A stretch of 64,000 bases of DNA from Pectobacterium aroidearum (GTDB lineage: Bacteria > Pseudomonadota > Gammaproteobacteria > Enterobacterales > Enterobacteriaceae). The translations under genes were made by a program, and so were the position numbers. Positions 1-12,875 of the stretch are shown here, piece by piece. The stretch covers positions 496,001 to 560,000 of the forward strand of contig NZ_CP166097.1 of the NCBI RefSeq assembly GCF_041228105.1, in the 5' to 3' direction. The stretch's first letter is position 1. Each line of letters begins with the position of its first letter. A model generated the notes under the pieces. It worked only from the letters and a program-made list of their open reading frames with translations, was not told where the DNA came from and did no database searches.

Positions 1-1077
<1,077 letters not shown>

Positions 1078-1084
1078 GTAGCAG

Positions 1085-2416
1085 ATGGCCAAACAACCAG
1101 GATTAGATTTTCAGAGTGCTAAAGGCGGAGTTGGTGAACTGAAGCGCAGACTTTTGTTTGTTATCGGTGCGCTAATTGTTTTCCGTATTGGCTCTTTTAT
1201 TCCGATTCCTGGTATTGATGCCACTGTGCTTGCCAAATTGCTTGAACAGCAGCGAGGCACCATCATTGAAATGTTTAACATGTTCTCTGGTGGTGCTCTC
1301 AGCCGTGCTTCTATCTTTGCCCTGGGTATTATGCCGTATATTTCGGCATCTATTATTATCCAGTTGCTGACGGTGGTTCATCCTGCGTTGGCTGAAATAA
1401 AGAAAGAAGGGGAAGCTGGCCGTCGTAAGATCAGCCAGTATACCCGCTACGGTACCTTGGTATTGGCTATATTCCAGTCGATCGGTATTGCTACTGGTCT
1501 GCCGAATATGCCTGGAATGCAAGACTTGGTAATAAATCCAGGTTTTGCTTTCTACTTTACCGCTGTTGTGAGTCTGGTCACTGGGACAATGTTCCTGATG
1601 TGGCTGGGAGAACAGATTACGGAACGTGGTATCGGTAACGGTATCTCGATCATAATCTTTGCTGGTATTGTTGCGGGCCTACCGCCGGCCATTGGCCATA
1701 CCATCGAGCAAGCTCGGCAAGGCGACCTGCACTTCCTCCTGTTGCTGTTGGTTGCAGTTTTAGTGTTTGCAGTAACCTTCTTCGTTGTTTTCATTGAGCG
1801 TGGTCAACGTCGTATCGTCGTTAATTATGCAAAACGTCAACAAGGTCGTCGTGTTTATGCAGCACAGAGTACGCATTTACCGCTGAAGGTGAATATGGCT
1901 GGGGTTATTCCCGCGATCTTCGCTTCCAGTATTATTCTGTTCCCTGCCACGATTGCATCTTGGTTTGGGGGCGGTACCGGTTGGAACTGGCTGACAACTA
2001 TTTCGCTGTATTTGCAGCCCGGACAACCGCTTTATGTGTTACTCTATGCGTCTGCAATCATCTTCTTCTGTTTCTTCTACACTGCGTTGGTTTTCAACCC
2101 GCGTGAAACAGCAGATAACCTGAAGAAGTCCGGTGCATTCGTGCCAGGAATTCGTCCGGGAGAGCAAACGGCGAAATATATCGATAAAGTGATGACTCGC
2201 CTAACTCTGATTGGTGCGATGTATATTACTTTTATCTGCCTGATCCCGGAGTTTATGCGTGACGCAATGAAAGTACCTTTCTATTTCGGGGGTACATCTT
2301 TATTGATCGTTGTTGTCGTCATCATGGACTTTATGGCTCAAGTGCAAACTCTGATGATGTCGAGTCAATATGAGTCTGCATTGAAGAAAGCAAACCTGAA
2401 AGGCTATAACCGTTAA
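1085..2416 (+). CDS. secY: Preprotein translocase subunit SecY
   Basis: SecY is the channel-forming subunit of the SecYEG translocon in the inner membrane, used by Sec-exported and membrane proteins. The protein has 443 residues, as in E. coli, and shows the ten hydrophobic segments of the family. Recognisable stretches are the N-terminal [20 protein letters not shown], the plug region around [11 protein letters not shown], and the cytosolic loop [20 protein letters not shown]. Its place at the end of the spc operon, after rplO and before rpmJ, is the standard enterobacterial arrangement. Confidence 0.98.
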   Translation: MAKQPGLDFQSAKGGVGELKRRLLFVIGALIVFRIGSFIPIPGIDATVLAKLLEQQRGTIIEMFNMFSGGALSRASIFALGIMPYISASIIIQLLTVVHPALAEIKKEGEAGRRKISQYTRYGTLVLAIFQSIGIATGLPNMPGMQDLVINPGFAFYFTAVVSLVTGTMFLMWLGEQITERGIGNGISIIIFAGIVAGLPPAIGHTIEQARQGDLHFLLLLLVAVLVFAVTFFVVFIERGQRRIVVNYAKRQQGRRVYAAQSTHLPLKVNMAGVIPAIFASSIILFPATIASWFGGGTGWNWLTTISLYLQPGQPLYVLLYASAIIFFCFFYTALVFNPRETADNLKKSGAFVPGIRPGEQTAKYIDKVMTRLTLIGAMYITFICLIPEFMRDAMKVPFYFGGTSLLIVVVVIMDFMAQVQTLMMSSQYESALKKANLKGYNR

Positions 2417-2566
<150 letters not shown>

Positions 2567-2584
2567 TTATCTCGCATATTTTTC

Positions 2585-2624
2585 TTGCAAAGTTGGATTG
2601 AGCTGGCTAGATTAGCCAGCCAAT
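2585..2624 (+). promoter_or_regulatory. spc/alpha inter-operon hairpin overlapping a candidate alpha promoter
   Basis: A hairpin with arms gctggct (2602-2608) and agccagc (2614-2620) extends to attg/caat around one bulged base and is followed by tctttt, which could attenuate spc transcription. A possible sigma-70 promoter overlaps it: TTGCAA at 2585-2590 and TAGATT at 2608-2613 with 17-bp spacing. The same sequence stands in this position in E. coli as I remember it. The hairpin is seen directly; the promoter call is inference. Confidence 0.55.
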
Positions 2625-2625
2625 C

Positions 2626-2722
2626 TTTTGTATGTAACTGCAACATTATTTGAGTATCCTGAAAACGGGCTTTTCAGAATGGTGTTGCTGTATAAAATTG
2701 TAGGAGTGCATAGTGGCCCGTA
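2626..2722 (+). promoter_or_regulatory. Alpha-operon ribosome-binding-site pseudoknot (S4 translational operator)
   Basis: The leader of rpsM closely matches the E. coli alpha-operon leader, to which ribosomal protein S4 binds to trap the ribosome and shut down rpsM, rpsK, rpsD and rplQ. Conserved pieces are ttgagtatcctgaaaacggg, gcttttcag and the RBS/start segment taggagtgcatagtggcc. The flanking helix differs from E. coli but remains pairable (gcaacatta upstream, aatggtgttgc downstream). Mechanism is established for E. coli; its operation here is inferred from conservation. Confidence 0.8.
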
Positions 2723-3069
2723 TAGCAGGCATTAACATTCCTGATCATAAACATACCGTTATTGCGTTAACGTCGATTTTCGGTATCGGTAAAACCCGTT
2801 CGCAGGCTATTTGTGCTGCAACAGGAATTGCCGAAGATGTTAAGATCAGTGAGCTGTCTGAAGAGCAAATCGATAAGCTGCGTGACGAAGTTGCCAAGTT
2901 TGTTGTAGAAGGTGATCTGCGTCGTGAAGTTACCCTGAGCATCAAGCGTCTTATGGACCTTGGTACTTATCGTGGTTTGCGTCATCGTCGTGGTCTGCCG
3001 GTTCGCGGTCAGCGTACCAAGACTAACGCCCGTACCCGTAAGGGTCCGCGCAAACCGATCAAGAAATAA
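2713..3069 (+). CDS. rpsM: 30S ribosomal protein S13
   Basis: S13 (118 residues) sits in the head of the small subunit and contacts the large subunit and P-site tRNA. It begins with GTG, as in E. coli, directly after the taggag ribosome-binding site within the S4 operator. The N-terminus [20 protein letters not shown], the helix-hairpin-helix part ([17 protein letters not shown]) and the basic C-terminal tail [17 protein letters not shown] are typical. It is the first gene of the alpha operon. Confidence 0.97.
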   Translation: MARIAGINIPDHKHTVIALTSIFGIGKTRSQAICAATGIAEDVKISELSEEQIDKLRDEVAKFVVEGDLRREVTLSIKRLMDLGTYRGLRHRRGLPVRGQRTKTNARTRKGPRKPIKK

Positions 3070-3082
3070 TCGGGGTGATTGA

Positions 3083-3475
<393 letters not shown>

Positions 3476-3487
3476 CGCCGCTTTTAG

Positions 3488-4126
<639 letters not shown>

Positions 4127-4151
4127 AGCTTAGTACCAAAGAGAGGACACA

Positions 4152-5141
4152 ATGCAGGGTTCTGTGACAGAGTTTCTAAAACCGCGCCTGGTTGATATCG
4201 AGCAAGTGAGTTCGACGCACGCCAAGGTGACCCTTGAGCCATTAGAGCGGGGCTTCGGCCATACTCTTGGCAACGCACTGCGCCGTATTCTGCTTTCATC
4301 CATGCCAGGTTGCGCGGTGACCGAGGTTGAGATTGATGGTGTACTGCATGAGTACAGCACCAAAGAAGGCGTACAGGAAGATATCCTGGAAATCCTGCTC
4401 AACCTGAAAGGGCTGGCGGTGAGAGTTCAAGGCAAAGATGAAGTTATTCTTACCCTGAATAAATCTGGCATTGGCCCTGTGACTGCAGCCGACATCATCC
4501 ATGATGGTGATGTCGAAATCGTCAAGCCGCAGCACTTAATTTGCCATCTGACCGATGAAAACGCATCTATTAGCATGCGTATCAAAGTTCAACGTGGTCG
4601 TGGTTATGTGCCGGCATCTGCCCGTATTCATACGGAAGAAGATGAGCGCCCGATTGGTCGTCTGTTAGTTGATGCTTGCTACAGCCCTGTAGAGCGTATT
4701 GCCTACAATGTTGAAGCGGCTCGTGTAGAACAGCGTACTGACTTGGACAAGCTAGTCATCGAAATGGAAACCAATGGCACGATCGATCCTGAAGAGGCGA
4801 TCCGCCGTGCGGCTACCATTCTGGCTGAACAACTTGAAGCTTTTGTTGACTTACGTGATGTTCGTCAGCCAGAAGTTAAAGAAGAGAAACCAGAATTCGA
4901 TCCGATTCTGCTGCGCCCTGTTGACGATCTGGAATTGACTGTCCGCTCTGCTAACTGCCTTAAGGCAGAAGCTATCCACTACATCGGTGATCTGGTACAG
5001 CGTACCGAGGTTGAGCTGCTTAAAACGCCTAACCTGGGTAAAAAATCTCTTACTGAGATTAAAGACGTACTGGCTTCCCGTGGTTTGTCTCTGGGCATGC
5101 GCCTGGAAAACTGGCCACCGGCAAGCATTGCTGATGAGTAA
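4152..5141 (+). CDS. rpoA: DNA-directed RNA polymerase subunit alpha
   Basis: The alpha subunit (329 residues) dimerises to nucleate RNA polymerase assembly. The N-terminal domain (about 1-235) contains the assembly motif [21 protein letters not shown] flexible acidic linker ([16 protein letters not shown]) leads to the C-terminal domain (about 250-329) that binds UP elements and activators, with [20 protein letters not shown] and [19 protein letters not shown]. It lies between rpsD and rplQ, so its expression is linked to that of ribosomal proteins. Confidence 0.98.
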
Positions 5142-5157
5142 CCAGATCACAGGTTAA

Positions 5158-5574
<417 letters not shown>

Positions 5575-5587
5575 TCTGTAAGAGCAT

Positions 5588-5615
5588 AAAAAAACCGGGG
5601 AAACCCGGTTTTTTT
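5588..5615 (+). terminator. Rho-independent terminator of the alpha operon
   Basis: The arms aaaaaaaccggg (5588-5599) and cccggttttttt (5604-5615) pair perfectly around a gaaa loop, and the second arm carries the uridine run. The A-run on the left would let the same hairpin act on the opposite strand as well. Confidence 0.93.
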
Positions 5616-5664
5616 ACATCTGAAATAAACTAAGCTCTATTAATGAAGCGGGTAAGAGATTGCC

Positions 5665-6024
5665 ATGTGGTTGATTGATGAGTTAGTTGAAAAACATATC
5701 CGTAAGGCTCAGGAAGACGGCGTTTTTGACAATCTTTCAGGAACCGGTAGCCCTTTAATTCTTGATGACGATAGCGGTGTACCGCAGGAGCTAAGAACCG
5801 CCTATCGGTTACTCAAGAATGCTGGTTATTTGCCTGTAGAACTTCAAGAAAGGAAAGATGCTTTACAACTGACCGACTTTATTAAAACAGTATCCCGTGA
5901 CTCGTCTGAATATGAGGACATTTCTCGGCGCTTGCGCATGCTGGAAGTTAGCTTGCAGCAGAAAGGTGTTAATACTGATTTTCTACATCAGGAATACAAG
6001 ATACAGCTCAATAAAAAGTTCTAA
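5665..6024 (+). CDS. yhdN: DUF1992 (DnaJ-homologue subfamily C) protein YhdN
   Basis: The 119-residue protein matches E. coli YhdN, of unknown function, in the DUF1992 family that resembles a segment of DNAJC28. The family core is near the N-terminus: IRKAQEDGVFDNLSGTGSPL, LDDDSGVPQELRTAYRLLKN and AGYLPVEL. No J domain or signal peptide is present, so it should be cytosolic. It follows the alpha-operon terminator as in E. coli, but the next E. coli gene, zntR, is missing here. The gene name rests on position and similarity. Confidence 0.85.
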   Translation: MWLIDELVEKHIRKAQEDGVFDNLSGTGSPLILDDDSGVPQELRTAYRLLKNAGYLPVELQERKDALQLTDFIKTVSRDSSEYEDISRRLRMLEVSLQQKGVNTDFLHQEYKIQLNKKF

Positions 6025-6141
6025 TTGCCAGATGAATTCGTTGTATTACTATTCTCATCTTTCCATTTCGGCTATATACTCCGCCTGATTTATTTATACA
6101 CACATATACTGTCCATTAGCCAAACTTTCTTAGGAGTGATG

Positions 6142-6354
6142 ATGACCACATATCGTCATAAACGTGGAAAAATCCAGGACAATGCCATTGAGGCATTGCT
6201 ACATGACCCACTGTTTCGCCAGCGTATTGAAGTGAATGAAAAAGGGAAAGGAAGTTATCGTAGAAAAGACAAACATGTGAAGAAAGGTAGTTGGGAGGCC
6301 AGTGGTAAGCAATCAAATGATTATTTACCCCTGGCCTTTCTGCTTTTTGTATAA
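6142..6354 (+). CDS. arfA: Alternative ribosome-rescue factor A
   Basis: ArfA recruits release factor 2 to ribosomes stalled on mRNAs without a stop codon, as a backup to tmRNA. The 70-residue protein shows the family core [19 protein letters not shown] followed by the basic segment [20 protein letters not shown], which is the part that reaches into the empty mRNA channel. The start is placed at the second of two adjacent ATGs because the SD (taggag, 6131-6136) is only two bases from the first. The C-terminus PLAFLLFV is hydrophobic, as in the unstable full-length E. coli protein. The last codons overlap a transcription-terminating hairpin. Confidence 0.93.
   Translation: MTTYRHKRGKIQDNAIEALLHDPLFRQRIEVNEKGKGSYRRKDKHVKKGSWEASGKQSNDYLPLAFLLFV
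6296..6348 (+). terminator. Intragenic hairpin within arfA (nonstop-mRNA switch)
   Basis: The arms aggccagtggtaa (6296-6308) and ttacccctggcct (6325-6337) pair at 12 of 13 positions. The 16-base loop contains a further short helix (aatc/gatt), and ttctgctttttgt follows. All of this precedes the arfA stop at 6352-6354. In E. coli, RNase III cleavage or termination at the equivalent hairpin yields arfA mRNA lacking a stop codon, so tmRNA tags and destroys the product and ArfA appears only when tmRNA fails. The hairpin is seen; the mechanism is inherited knowledge. Confidence 0.85.
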
Positions 6355-6384
6355 CGACGTCAAAGATTAATAGAAACTCAGTTC

Positions 6385-6798
6385 TTACTGTTTAGGCTGT
6401 TGTTCTTTCAGCAAATCTCGAATCTCAGCTAGCAGCTTCTCTTCAGCACTAGGTTTAGGCGGTGCGGCAGGTTCATCTTCCTGTTTGCGACGCAGCTTGT
6501 TCATGAGCTTAATTGCCATAAAGATCGCGAAAGCAACGATGACAAAGTCGAAAATATTTTGAATGAAAGCGCCATAGTTCATGACAACGGCGGGAACTTC
6601 GCCTTGGGCATCACGAAGAATAAGGCTGAATTGTTTAAAATCGACCCCGCCAATCAAAAGCCCAAGCGGCGGCATAATAATATCTGATACCAGCGAAGAG
6701 ACAATTTTGCCGAAAGCAGCACCAATAATGACACCCACAGCTAAATCGACAACATTGCCACGCATGGCAAACTCTCTAAATTCTTTGATGATGCTCAT
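6385..6798 (-). CDS. mscL: Large-conductance mechanosensitive channel
   Basis: MscL opens under membrane tension during hypo-osmotic shock. The 137-residue protein starts [20 protein letters not shown], has TM1 with the gate glycines ([17 protein letters not shown]), a periplasmic loop, TM2 ([20 protein letters not shown]) and a C-terminal charged helix. The ATG at 6798 is preferred over an upstream in-frame start because it matches the known N-terminus and has a ggagaacgg SD. It is convergent with arfA and lies downstream of trkA, with 89 bp between them. Confidence 0.96.
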   Translation of the reverse strand: MSIIKEFREFAMRGNVVDLAVGVIIGAAFGKIVSSLVSDIIMPPLGLLIGGVDFKQFSLILRDAQGEVPAVVMNYGAFIQNIFDFVIVAFAIFMAIKLMNKLRRKQEDEPAAPPKPSAEEKLLAEIRDLLKEQQPKQ

Positions 6799-6887
6799 AT
6801 CCGTTCTCCTTGCCAAAATATAAATTAATTCTAACCAATCGCCGTATCTTTGCCAGATTATCGGTTCGCGATAAATCTATTTCTACA

Positions 6888-8264
6888 TTACAAAAAGAAA
6901 GGGCTGGGTTGAAATAGTCGTTCAACATCAGGCACAAATTTTTTGTCAGCTAAGAACATGATGACATGATCGCCTTGCTCAATTTTGCTATTTGCATTGG
7001 CAATGATGACGTCATCACCGCGCACAATTGCGCCGATAGTGGTACCGGGCGGAAGCTTAATATCTTCGATCATTCTTCCGACAACTTTCGACGTGCCCTC
7101 GTCACCGTGGGCGATAGCCTCGATTGCTTCGGCTACACCGCGACGCAAAGAGGATACGCTGACGATATCTGCCTTGCGGACGTGGCTGAGCAGGGCAGAA
7201 ATTGTTGCCTGCTGTGGGGAGATGGCGACATCAATGACACTACCCTGGACCAGATCGACATAAGCCCTGCGTTGGATGAGCACCATCACTTTTTTCGCGC
7301 CCATACGTTTGGCGAGCATCGCTGACATAATATTCGCTTCGTCATCATTGGTAATGGCGATGAATACATCAATCTGCTCAATATGTTCTTCAGCAAGGAG
7401 CTCCTGGTCTGAAGCATCGCCGTGAAATACCACTGTATTTTGCAGAAGCTCAGCCAGTTCTGCTGCACGATCTGCATTTCGCTCTATCAATTTGATGCTG
7501 TAGTCTTTTTCTAACCGCTGGGCTAACCCGGCGCCGACGTTACCTCCGCCAACGATCATGATCCTTTTATATGGTTTTTCAAGGCGCTGTAATTCGCTCA
7601 TCACTGCGCGAATATGTTGGGAAGCCGCGACAAAAAACACTTCGTCACCAGCTTCGATGATAGTGGAACCTTGTGGGCGAATCGGACGATCGTGACGAAA
7701 AATAGCCGCAACGCGGGTCTCTACATGAGGAATGTGTTCACGAAGAGAGGTAAGAGCGTTACCAACTAATGGGCCGCCATAATAGGCATTAACCGCAGCA
7801 AGGCTCACTTTGCCTTCAGCGAAGTTGACGACCTGAAGTGCTCCAGGATATTCGATCAGTTTGTAGATGTTATCGATTACCAATTGCTCTGGGGAGATCA
7901 GGTGGTCGATGGGAACCGCTTCTGGTAAAAACAGCTGTTCTGATTCACGGATGTATTCGGCAGCACGAATGCGCGCAATCCGGTTTGGGGTTTTGAAAAG
8001 AGAATAAGCGATCTGGCAGGCGACCATATTCGTTTCATCTGAATTGGTAACGGCGACCAGCATATCAGCATCTTCCGCTCCCGCTTCACGCAGTACCCGC
8101 GGGTGAGAGGCATAGCCCGTAACGACGCGCAGATCAAACTTATCCTGAAGCTGGCGTAACCGGTTTGCATCAGTATCAACGACAGTGATGTCATTGTTTT
8201 CACCGGCTAGATTTTCTGCCAGTGTTCCACCGACCTGACCCGCGCCAAGGATGATAATTTTCAT
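6888..8264 (-). CDS. trkA: Trk potassium uptake system, NAD-binding subunit TrkA
   Basis: TrkA is the peripheral gating subunit of the TrkH/TrkG potassium transporters. The 458-residue protein contains two RCK units. Each has a Rossmann motif ([19 protein letters not shown] at the start and [17 protein letters not shown] near 235) followed by a TrkA_C domain (about 145-220 and 375-455). Length equals E. coli TrkA. The order mscL-trkA-rsmB-fmt-def, all on the minus strand, is the usual enterobacterial block. Confidence 0.97.
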   Translation of the reverse strand: MKIIILGAGQVGGTLAENLAGENNDITVVDTDANRLRQLQDKFDLRVVTGYASHPRVLREAGAEDADMLVAVTNSDETNMVACQIAYSLFKTPNRIARIRAAEYIRESEQLFLPEAVPIDHLISPEQLVIDNIYKLIEYPGALQVVNFAEGKVSLAAVNAYYGGPLVGNALTSLREHIPHVETRVAAIFRHDRPIRPQGSTIIEAGDEVFFVAASQHIRAVMSELQRLEKPYKRIMIVGGGNVGAGLAQRLEKDYSIKLIERNADRAAELAELLQNTVVFHGDASDQELLAEEHIEQIDVFIAITNDDEANIMSAMLAKRMGAKKVMVLIQRRAYVDLVQGSVIDVAISPQQATISALLSHVRKADIVSVSSLRRGVAEAIEAIAHGDEGTSKVVGRMIEDIKLPPGTTIGAIVRGDDVIIANANSKIEQGDHVIMFLADKKFVPDVERLFQPSPFFL

Positions 8265-8320
8265 AATAAGCCATGCCGTTTATTGATTGCTGCCTGTTGC
8301 AGACAATACTGGGTTCAATA

Positions 8321-9610
8321 TCAGTTTTTTACCAGCTTCGCATAAAAGAAACCATCGCCACCATCAGCACGAGGTAGCATCTGTATGCCTGGCAGTTCGC
8401 GTGTTCCTGTATCAACCAGTGTTGCATCGGCATGGCGAGTCAGGAAATCCGTAACTTGTTGAGCGTTTTCTTGTGGCAGAATGGAGCAAGTCGCGTAGAC
8501 CATCGTTCCGCCTACTTTGAGATATGGCCAGATGGCGTCAAAAATCTCTTTTTGCAGAGCAACCAGTTCCTCGATATCTCTGTCCCGGCGTAACCATTTA
8601 ATATCTGGATGACGACGAATAACGCCTGTGGCGGAACAAGGGGCATCCAACAGAATACGGTCAAACATACGCCCTTCACACCATGAGTCGGGGTAACGTC
8701 CATCGCCCTGTTTCACTTCTGCATGCATTTGTAATCGAAGTAAATTTTCTTTTACTCGACTTAAACGGGTTTCATCAATATCGACAGCGAGTACATGAGA
8801 TTTTGGCGCTGCTTCTAAAATATGCGTCGTTTTTCCTCCAGGTGCAGCGCAGAGGTCGAGGATCTGCTCGCCATCTTGTGGATCGAGCCAATAGACGCAG
8901 CCTTGGGCAGAAGCATCTTGCACCGTTGCCCACCCTTGTGAAAATCCCGGTAATTGATCGACTGCGCAAGGAGAAGCAAGCCGTATCGCATCAGTGAATT
9001 CAGTGTGAGGGAATGCTTCAATTCCCTCTTGTGCCAGTAAATTTAAGTACGCTTCCCGCGTATGGTGTAACCGATTTACGCGTAACCACATCGGAGGACG
9101 TTGATTATTCGCCTCAACAATAGTTTGCCAGTGATTTGGATAGGCGTGCTCAATACGCGCTAGCAGCCAGCTTGGATGCAGGTAGTGAGATGAGTGATTT
9201 GCTTCACGCTGAATGAGCTCTTCCTGTTGGCGCTGGAATTGACGCAATACGCCATTAATCAGCCCCTTGAGCTGTGGCCGTTTTAGTGCGACGGCGCCTT
9301 CTACCGTTTCTGCCAGAGCCGCATGTGGTGGGATTCGCGTATAGTGCAGTTGGTAAATGCCGACCATGATGAGGTAATGCAGCGTGCGTTGTTTGCCCGT
9401 CAGGGGTTTTGCCATCAGTTGCTGAATACACCACTCCAACTGAGGTAAAACGCGCAATACGCCAAAGCAAAGCTCTTGTAAAAGTGCGCGATCTTTCTCG
9501 GAGACTTCACGCTGATGAACAGGTAATAAGGCACTGAGTGACTGTCCCTGATCCAGAATCTGTCCCACCACTTTTGCGGCAATACTGCGTAGATTGTATG
9601 AGCTTTTCAT
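8321..9610 (-). CDS. rsmB: 16S rRNA m5C967 methyltransferase RsmB
   Basis: RsmB (also called Sun or Fmu) uses S-adenosylmethionine to methylate C967 of 16S rRNA. The N-terminal 140 residues form the NusB-like RNA-binding domain. The catalytic part has the SAM motif [19 protein letters not shown] and the two active-site cysteines in [20 protein letters not shown] and [12 protein letters not shown]. The protein has 429 residues, as in E. coli. It reads in the same direction as fmt and def, 66 bp downstream of fmt. Confidence 0.96.
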   Translation of the reverse strand: MKSSYNLRSIAAKVVGQILDQGQSLSALLPVHQREVSEKDRALLQELCFGVLRVLPQLEWCIQQLMAKPLTGKQRTLHYLIMVGIYQLHYTRIPPHAALAETVEGAVALKRPQLKGLINGVLRQFQRQQEELIQREANHSSHYLHPSWLLARIEHAYPNHWQTIVEANNQRPPMWLRVNRLHHTREAYLNLLAQEGIEAFPHTEFTDAIRLASPCAVDQLPGFSQGWATVQDASAQGCVYWLDPQDGEQILDLCAAPGGKTTHILEAAPKSHVLAVDIDETRLSRVKENLLRLQMHAEVKQGDGRYPDSWCEGRMFDRILLDAPCSATGVIRRHPDIKWLRRDRDIEELVALQKEIFDAIWPYLKVGGTMVYATCSILPQENAQQVTDFLTRHADATLVDTGTRELPGIQMLPRADGGDGFFYAKLVKN

Positions 9611-9676
9611 GTGTTAGCGATGACGTATACGTAAAAAGAGAGGATATACCGGCATGACGCCGGTATGAAAAATAGA

Positions 9677-10624
9677 TTAGTCCAGTGTATTACCGGGAAC
9701 GAACCACTCACGACGTGAGTTAAGCAGATCCTGCGCACTCATCACTTTTTTGCCTGCAGGCTGCAATTCCTGAATATTCAAGATACCAGCAGCTGTTGCC
9801 ACCTGAATACCCTGTTTATCTGCCTGAAGGATGGTGCCGGGCAATGTGCTATGCGCTGTAGTAATGACCTCGGCTTTCCAGACTTTCACCGGTTGTTCAT
9901 CTACCGTGAAATAGCTGACAGGCCAAGGATTAAAAGCACGAATACAACGCTCAAGTTGCTCGGCAGATAACTGCCAGTTTAGACGAGCTTCTTCTTTGCT
10001 GAGCTTTTCTGCGTAGGTGGCAAGGGCGTCATTTTGTGCTTCAGCGACAGCGCTGCCGTCAGCAAGTAATTCCAGCGTTTCTAATAAGCCACGTGGCCCC
10101 AGTTCAGCAAGTTTATCGTACAACGTGGCGCTAGTATCATGTGGCAGAATAGGGCACGAAATTTTGTGCAACATTGCGCCAGTATCAAGTCCAACGTCCA
10201 TTTGCATGATCGTCACGCCCGTTTCGCTGTCTCCAGCCCACAATGCACGCTGGATGGGAGCTGCTCCACGCCAGAGAGGCAATAGGGAACCGTGGACATT
10301 AATGCAGCCAAGGCGAGGCATCGATAATACGGGCTGCGGCAGAATTAAGCCGTAGGCGACAACGACCATAACATCGGCATCTAACGCCTGAACCATCGCC
10401 TGATTTTCTGCTGGTCGCAGAGATTTAGGCTGAAAAACGGGAATGTTATGTTGCTCTGCCAGTACTTTCACCGGACTGGGGGTGAGCTTGTTGCCCCTGC
10501 CTGCTGGGCGATCGGGCTGGGTGAAAACGCCAACGACCTCATGTCCTGATGATAAAAGCGCGTCAAGGTGACGCGCTGCAAAGTCAGGGGTGCCGGCAAA
10601 GATTATGCGTAAAGAATCAGACAC
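9677..10624 (-). CDS. fmt: Methionyl-tRNA formyltransferase
   Basis: This enzyme formylates the initiator Met-tRNA using 10-formyl-tetrahydrofolate. The N-terminal domain (about 1-190) carries the folate-binding and catalytic motifs [38 protein letters not shown] and [17 protein letters not shown]. The C-terminal domain (about 210-315) binds tRNA. The active-site segment reads HGSLLP where E. coli has HASLLP, a conservative change. It lies 23 bp downstream of def, so formylation and deformylation are encoded together. Confidence 0.97.
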   Translation of the reverse strand: MSDSLRIIFAGTPDFAARHLDALLSSGHEVVGVFTQPDRPAGRGNKLTPSPVKVLAEQHNIPVFQPKSLRPAENQAMVQALDADVMVVVAYGLILPQPVLSMPRLGCINVHGSLLPLWRGAAPIQRALWAGDSETGVTIMQMDVGLDTGAMLHKISCPILPHDTSATLYDKLAELGPRGLLETLELLADGSAVAEAQNDALATYAEKLSKEEARLNWQLSAEQLERCIRAFNPWPVSYFTVDEQPVKVWKAEVITTAHSTLPGTILQADKQGIQVATAAGILNIQELQPAGKKVMSAQDLLNSRREWFVPGNTLD

Positions 10625-10647
10625 GGTGCTTCCTGTCAGAATGAAAA

Positions 10648-11160
10648 TTAGCGGGCTCGGCTATTCTGCTTAGCCAGTTTTTCCAGTTTTTGACGAATGC
10701 GCTGGCGTTTAAGTGGGGAAAGGTAATCGATAAACAGTTTCCCAACCAAGTGATCCATTTCATGTTGAATACAAATGGCCAGTAGCTCGCTTGCTTCAAG
10801 TTCGAACGTCTTACCTTCACGATCCAATGCACGCACTTTTACATGCTCTGCACGAGGAACCAGCGCGCGCGTTTCAGGGATCGACAGGCAACCCTCTTCG
10901 ATACCAGTATCGCCGCTCTTTTCAATCAGTTCGGGATTGATTAGCACCAGCCGTTGGTCTCGTTCTTCAGAGACGTCAATAACAATGATACGTTGATGGA
11001 TATCCACCTGTGTCGCGGCCAGTCCAATACCTTCTTCTTCGTACATGGTATCGAACATATCATCCACGATACGTTGAATATCTGCATTGACTTCTTTTAC
11101 GGGCTGCGCAGTAATGCGGAGCCGCTCGTCTGGGAAATGTAATACCTGCAAAACTGCCAT
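10648..11160 (-). CDS. def: Peptide deformylase
   Basis: Deformylase removes the N-formyl group from nascent proteins and uses Fe2+ in vivo. The three family motifs are present in the 170-residue protein: [10 protein letters not shown] (motif 1), EEGCLSIPE (motif 2, cysteine ligand) and [13 protein letters not shown] (motif 3, HExxH with the two histidine ligands). It is the first gene of the minus-strand run def-fmt-rsmB and is divergent from dprA across 128 bp. Confidence 0.98.
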   Translation of the reverse strand: MAVLQVLHFPDERLRITAQPVKEVNADIQRIVDDMFDTMYEEEGIGLAATQVDIHQRIIVIDVSEERDQRLVLINPELIEKSGDTGIEEGCLSIPETRALVPRAEHVKVRALDREGKTFELEASELLAICIQHEMDHLVGKLFIDYLSPLKRQRIRQKLEKLAKQNSRAR

Positions 11161-11288
11161 ATATGTTTAGATCTGTATCTGAATAGTGAGAGAGTCTTAG
11201 CGCTCATTCTAGACATTTCCTGCCCCGATTGACAGCATCAGCACTGAATTGCACCACTTATCTGAACATAGCGGAATAAGGGACGCTG

Positions 11289-12410
11289 ATGCTATCAACG
11301 GAAATTTGGCTACGTATGACGGGTGTAAAGCACCTGAGCGCCAGACGTGCTCGGGCTATTGTCAGCAAGCTTATTGATTTAAATATGTTCGATAATGAGA
11401 GTCTGAGCACATTAGGTTTGTCTGATGCTCAAATTACACAATTCTATTCTTATGAACATAAGGTCCTGGAAGAAACACTCAATTGGTTGTCTTATCCCAA
11501 TCATCATCTCGTGACGTGTGAAGATGCCCTGTATCCCTTTCTGTTGAGCAATATTCGTGATTTTCCGCTGTTGCTTTTTGTGTCTGGTTCTCCTGAGCTA
11601 TTGGCATCGCCGCAAATATCGATTATTGGCAGCCGAAGTAGCAGTGTTTACGGCGAACGCTGGGGAGGTTTTTTTGCTCAAGAACTTGCAGCAAATGAAC
11701 TCACAGTGACAAGTGGGTTAGCAATTGGCATTGATGGTATTGCTCATCGCGCTGCTTTGGATACGGGAGGGAGAACGATTGCTGTGTTGGGAAGTGGACT
11801 GGAGAATATTTATCCTAAGCGGCACGCTAAGCTTGCCGAACGTATTTGTGGCGATGGCGGCGCGCTGGTCTCCGAATTTCCCCTCGCAATGCCGCCTTTC
11901 CCAACCAACTTCCCTAGAAGAAATCGCATTATCAGCGGGCTAGGGCTGGGCGTTCTGGTCATTGAGGCGTCTATCCGTAGCGGGTCTCTGGTCACTGCGC
12001 GTTATGCTTTAGAGCAAGGACGGGAGGTTTTCGCTCTGCCTGGGCCAATCGGTAATCCGATGACCGAGGGGACGCACTGGTTGATCCAGCAAGGAGCCAG
12101 TCTGGTGACACATCCGAAGGATATTCTTGAGCAATTGGTGAGTGAGCTACAGTGGCTGCCAATGGAAAGCGGGCAAACTATTTCTAACGAAGAAGAGGAT
12201 GGCGAATTGCCATTTGCCGACGTGTTGGCTAACGTAGGAGATGAGGTTACACCTGTTGACGTTGTCGCTGAACGTGCCGGCCAACCTGTGCCAGAGATAG
12301 TCACTAAGCTATTAGAGCTGGAGTTAGCAGGATGGATCGCAGCAGTACCCGGCGGCTATGTCCGATTAAGGAGGGCAGGCCATGTTCGACGTACTCATGT
12401 ACTTGTTTGA
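11289..12410 (+). CDS. dprA: DNA-processing protein DprA (Smf)
   Basis: DprA family proteins bind incoming single-stranded DNA and load RecA during natural transformation; in enterobacteria the protein is conserved though transformation is seldom seen. The 373-residue protein has the extended Rossmann core: [51 protein letters not shown] and [19 protein letters not shown]. An N-terminal helical region and a C-terminal winged-helix-like part (about 310-373) flank it. Its 3' end overlaps smg by 29 bases, indicating translational coupling. Confidence 0.95.
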   Translation: MLSTEIWLRMTGVKHLSARRARAIVSKLIDLNMFDNESLSTLGLSDAQITQFYSYEHKVLEETLNWLSYPNHHLVTCEDALYPFLLSNIRDFPLLLFVSGSPELLASPQISIIGSRSSSVYGERWGGFFAQELAANELTVTSGLAIGIDGIAHRAALDTGGRTIAVLGSGLENIYPKRHAKLAERICGDGGALVSEFPLAMPPFPTNFPRRNRIISGLGLGVLVIEASIRSGSLVTARYALEQGREVFALPGPIGNPMTEGTHWLIQQGASLVTHPKDILEQLVSELQWLPMESGQTISNEEEDGELPFADVLANVGDEVTPVDVVAERAGQPVPEIVTKLLELELAGWIAAVPGGYVRLRRAGHVRRTHVLV

Positions 12411-12855
12411 GAGCTACATCCACAATGAAACTGAAATGCGTGTCGATCAGGATACGTTAACTGATGACCTCACCCGCGCTGGATTTGATCGTAACGATAT
12501 CTATAGCGCGTTGAGTTGGCTGGAAAAATTAGCCGATATTCAGGAAGGGCAGACTGCACCGCTTTATTTGGCGAACGATCCTCTGGCTATGCGGATCTAC
12601 ACGCAGGATGAAACGTTGCGTCTTGATGCGGAATGTCGTGGCTTTTTATTGTTCCTTGAGCAAATTCAGGTTCTGAATCTTGAAACGCGCGAGATGGTTA
12701 TCGAACGCGTCATGGCATTGGAAACGCAGGAATTTGATCTGGAAGATCTTAAGTGGGTCATTCTCATGGTGCTTTTCAATGTGCCTGGCTGTGAGAATGC
12801 CTATCAGCAAATGGAAGAATTACTCTTTGAGGTCAATGACGGTTATGTGCAATAG
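12382..12855 (+). CDS. smg: Smg family protein (DUF494)
   Basis: Smg is a conserved acidic cytosolic protein of unknown function (DUF494, 157 residues as in E. coli). Typical stretches are [20 protein letters not shown] at the start, [20 protein letters not shown] in the middle and [18 protein letters not shown] at the end. The start lies inside dprA and an SD (ttaaggagg) precedes it. The persistent dprA-smg-yrdD-tsaC neighbourhood suggests a link to nucleic acid or tRNA handling, but none is shown here. Confidence 0.93.
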   Translation: MFDVLMYLFESYIHNETEMRVDQDTLTDDLTRAGFDRNDIYSALSWLEKLADIQEGQTAPLYLANDPLAMRIYTQDETLRLDAECRGFLLFLEQIQVLNLETREMVIERVMALETQEFDLEDLKWVILMVLFNVPGCENAYQQMEELLFEVNDGYVQ

Positions 12856-12875
12856 CCAGAGGGATAACATTTCGA

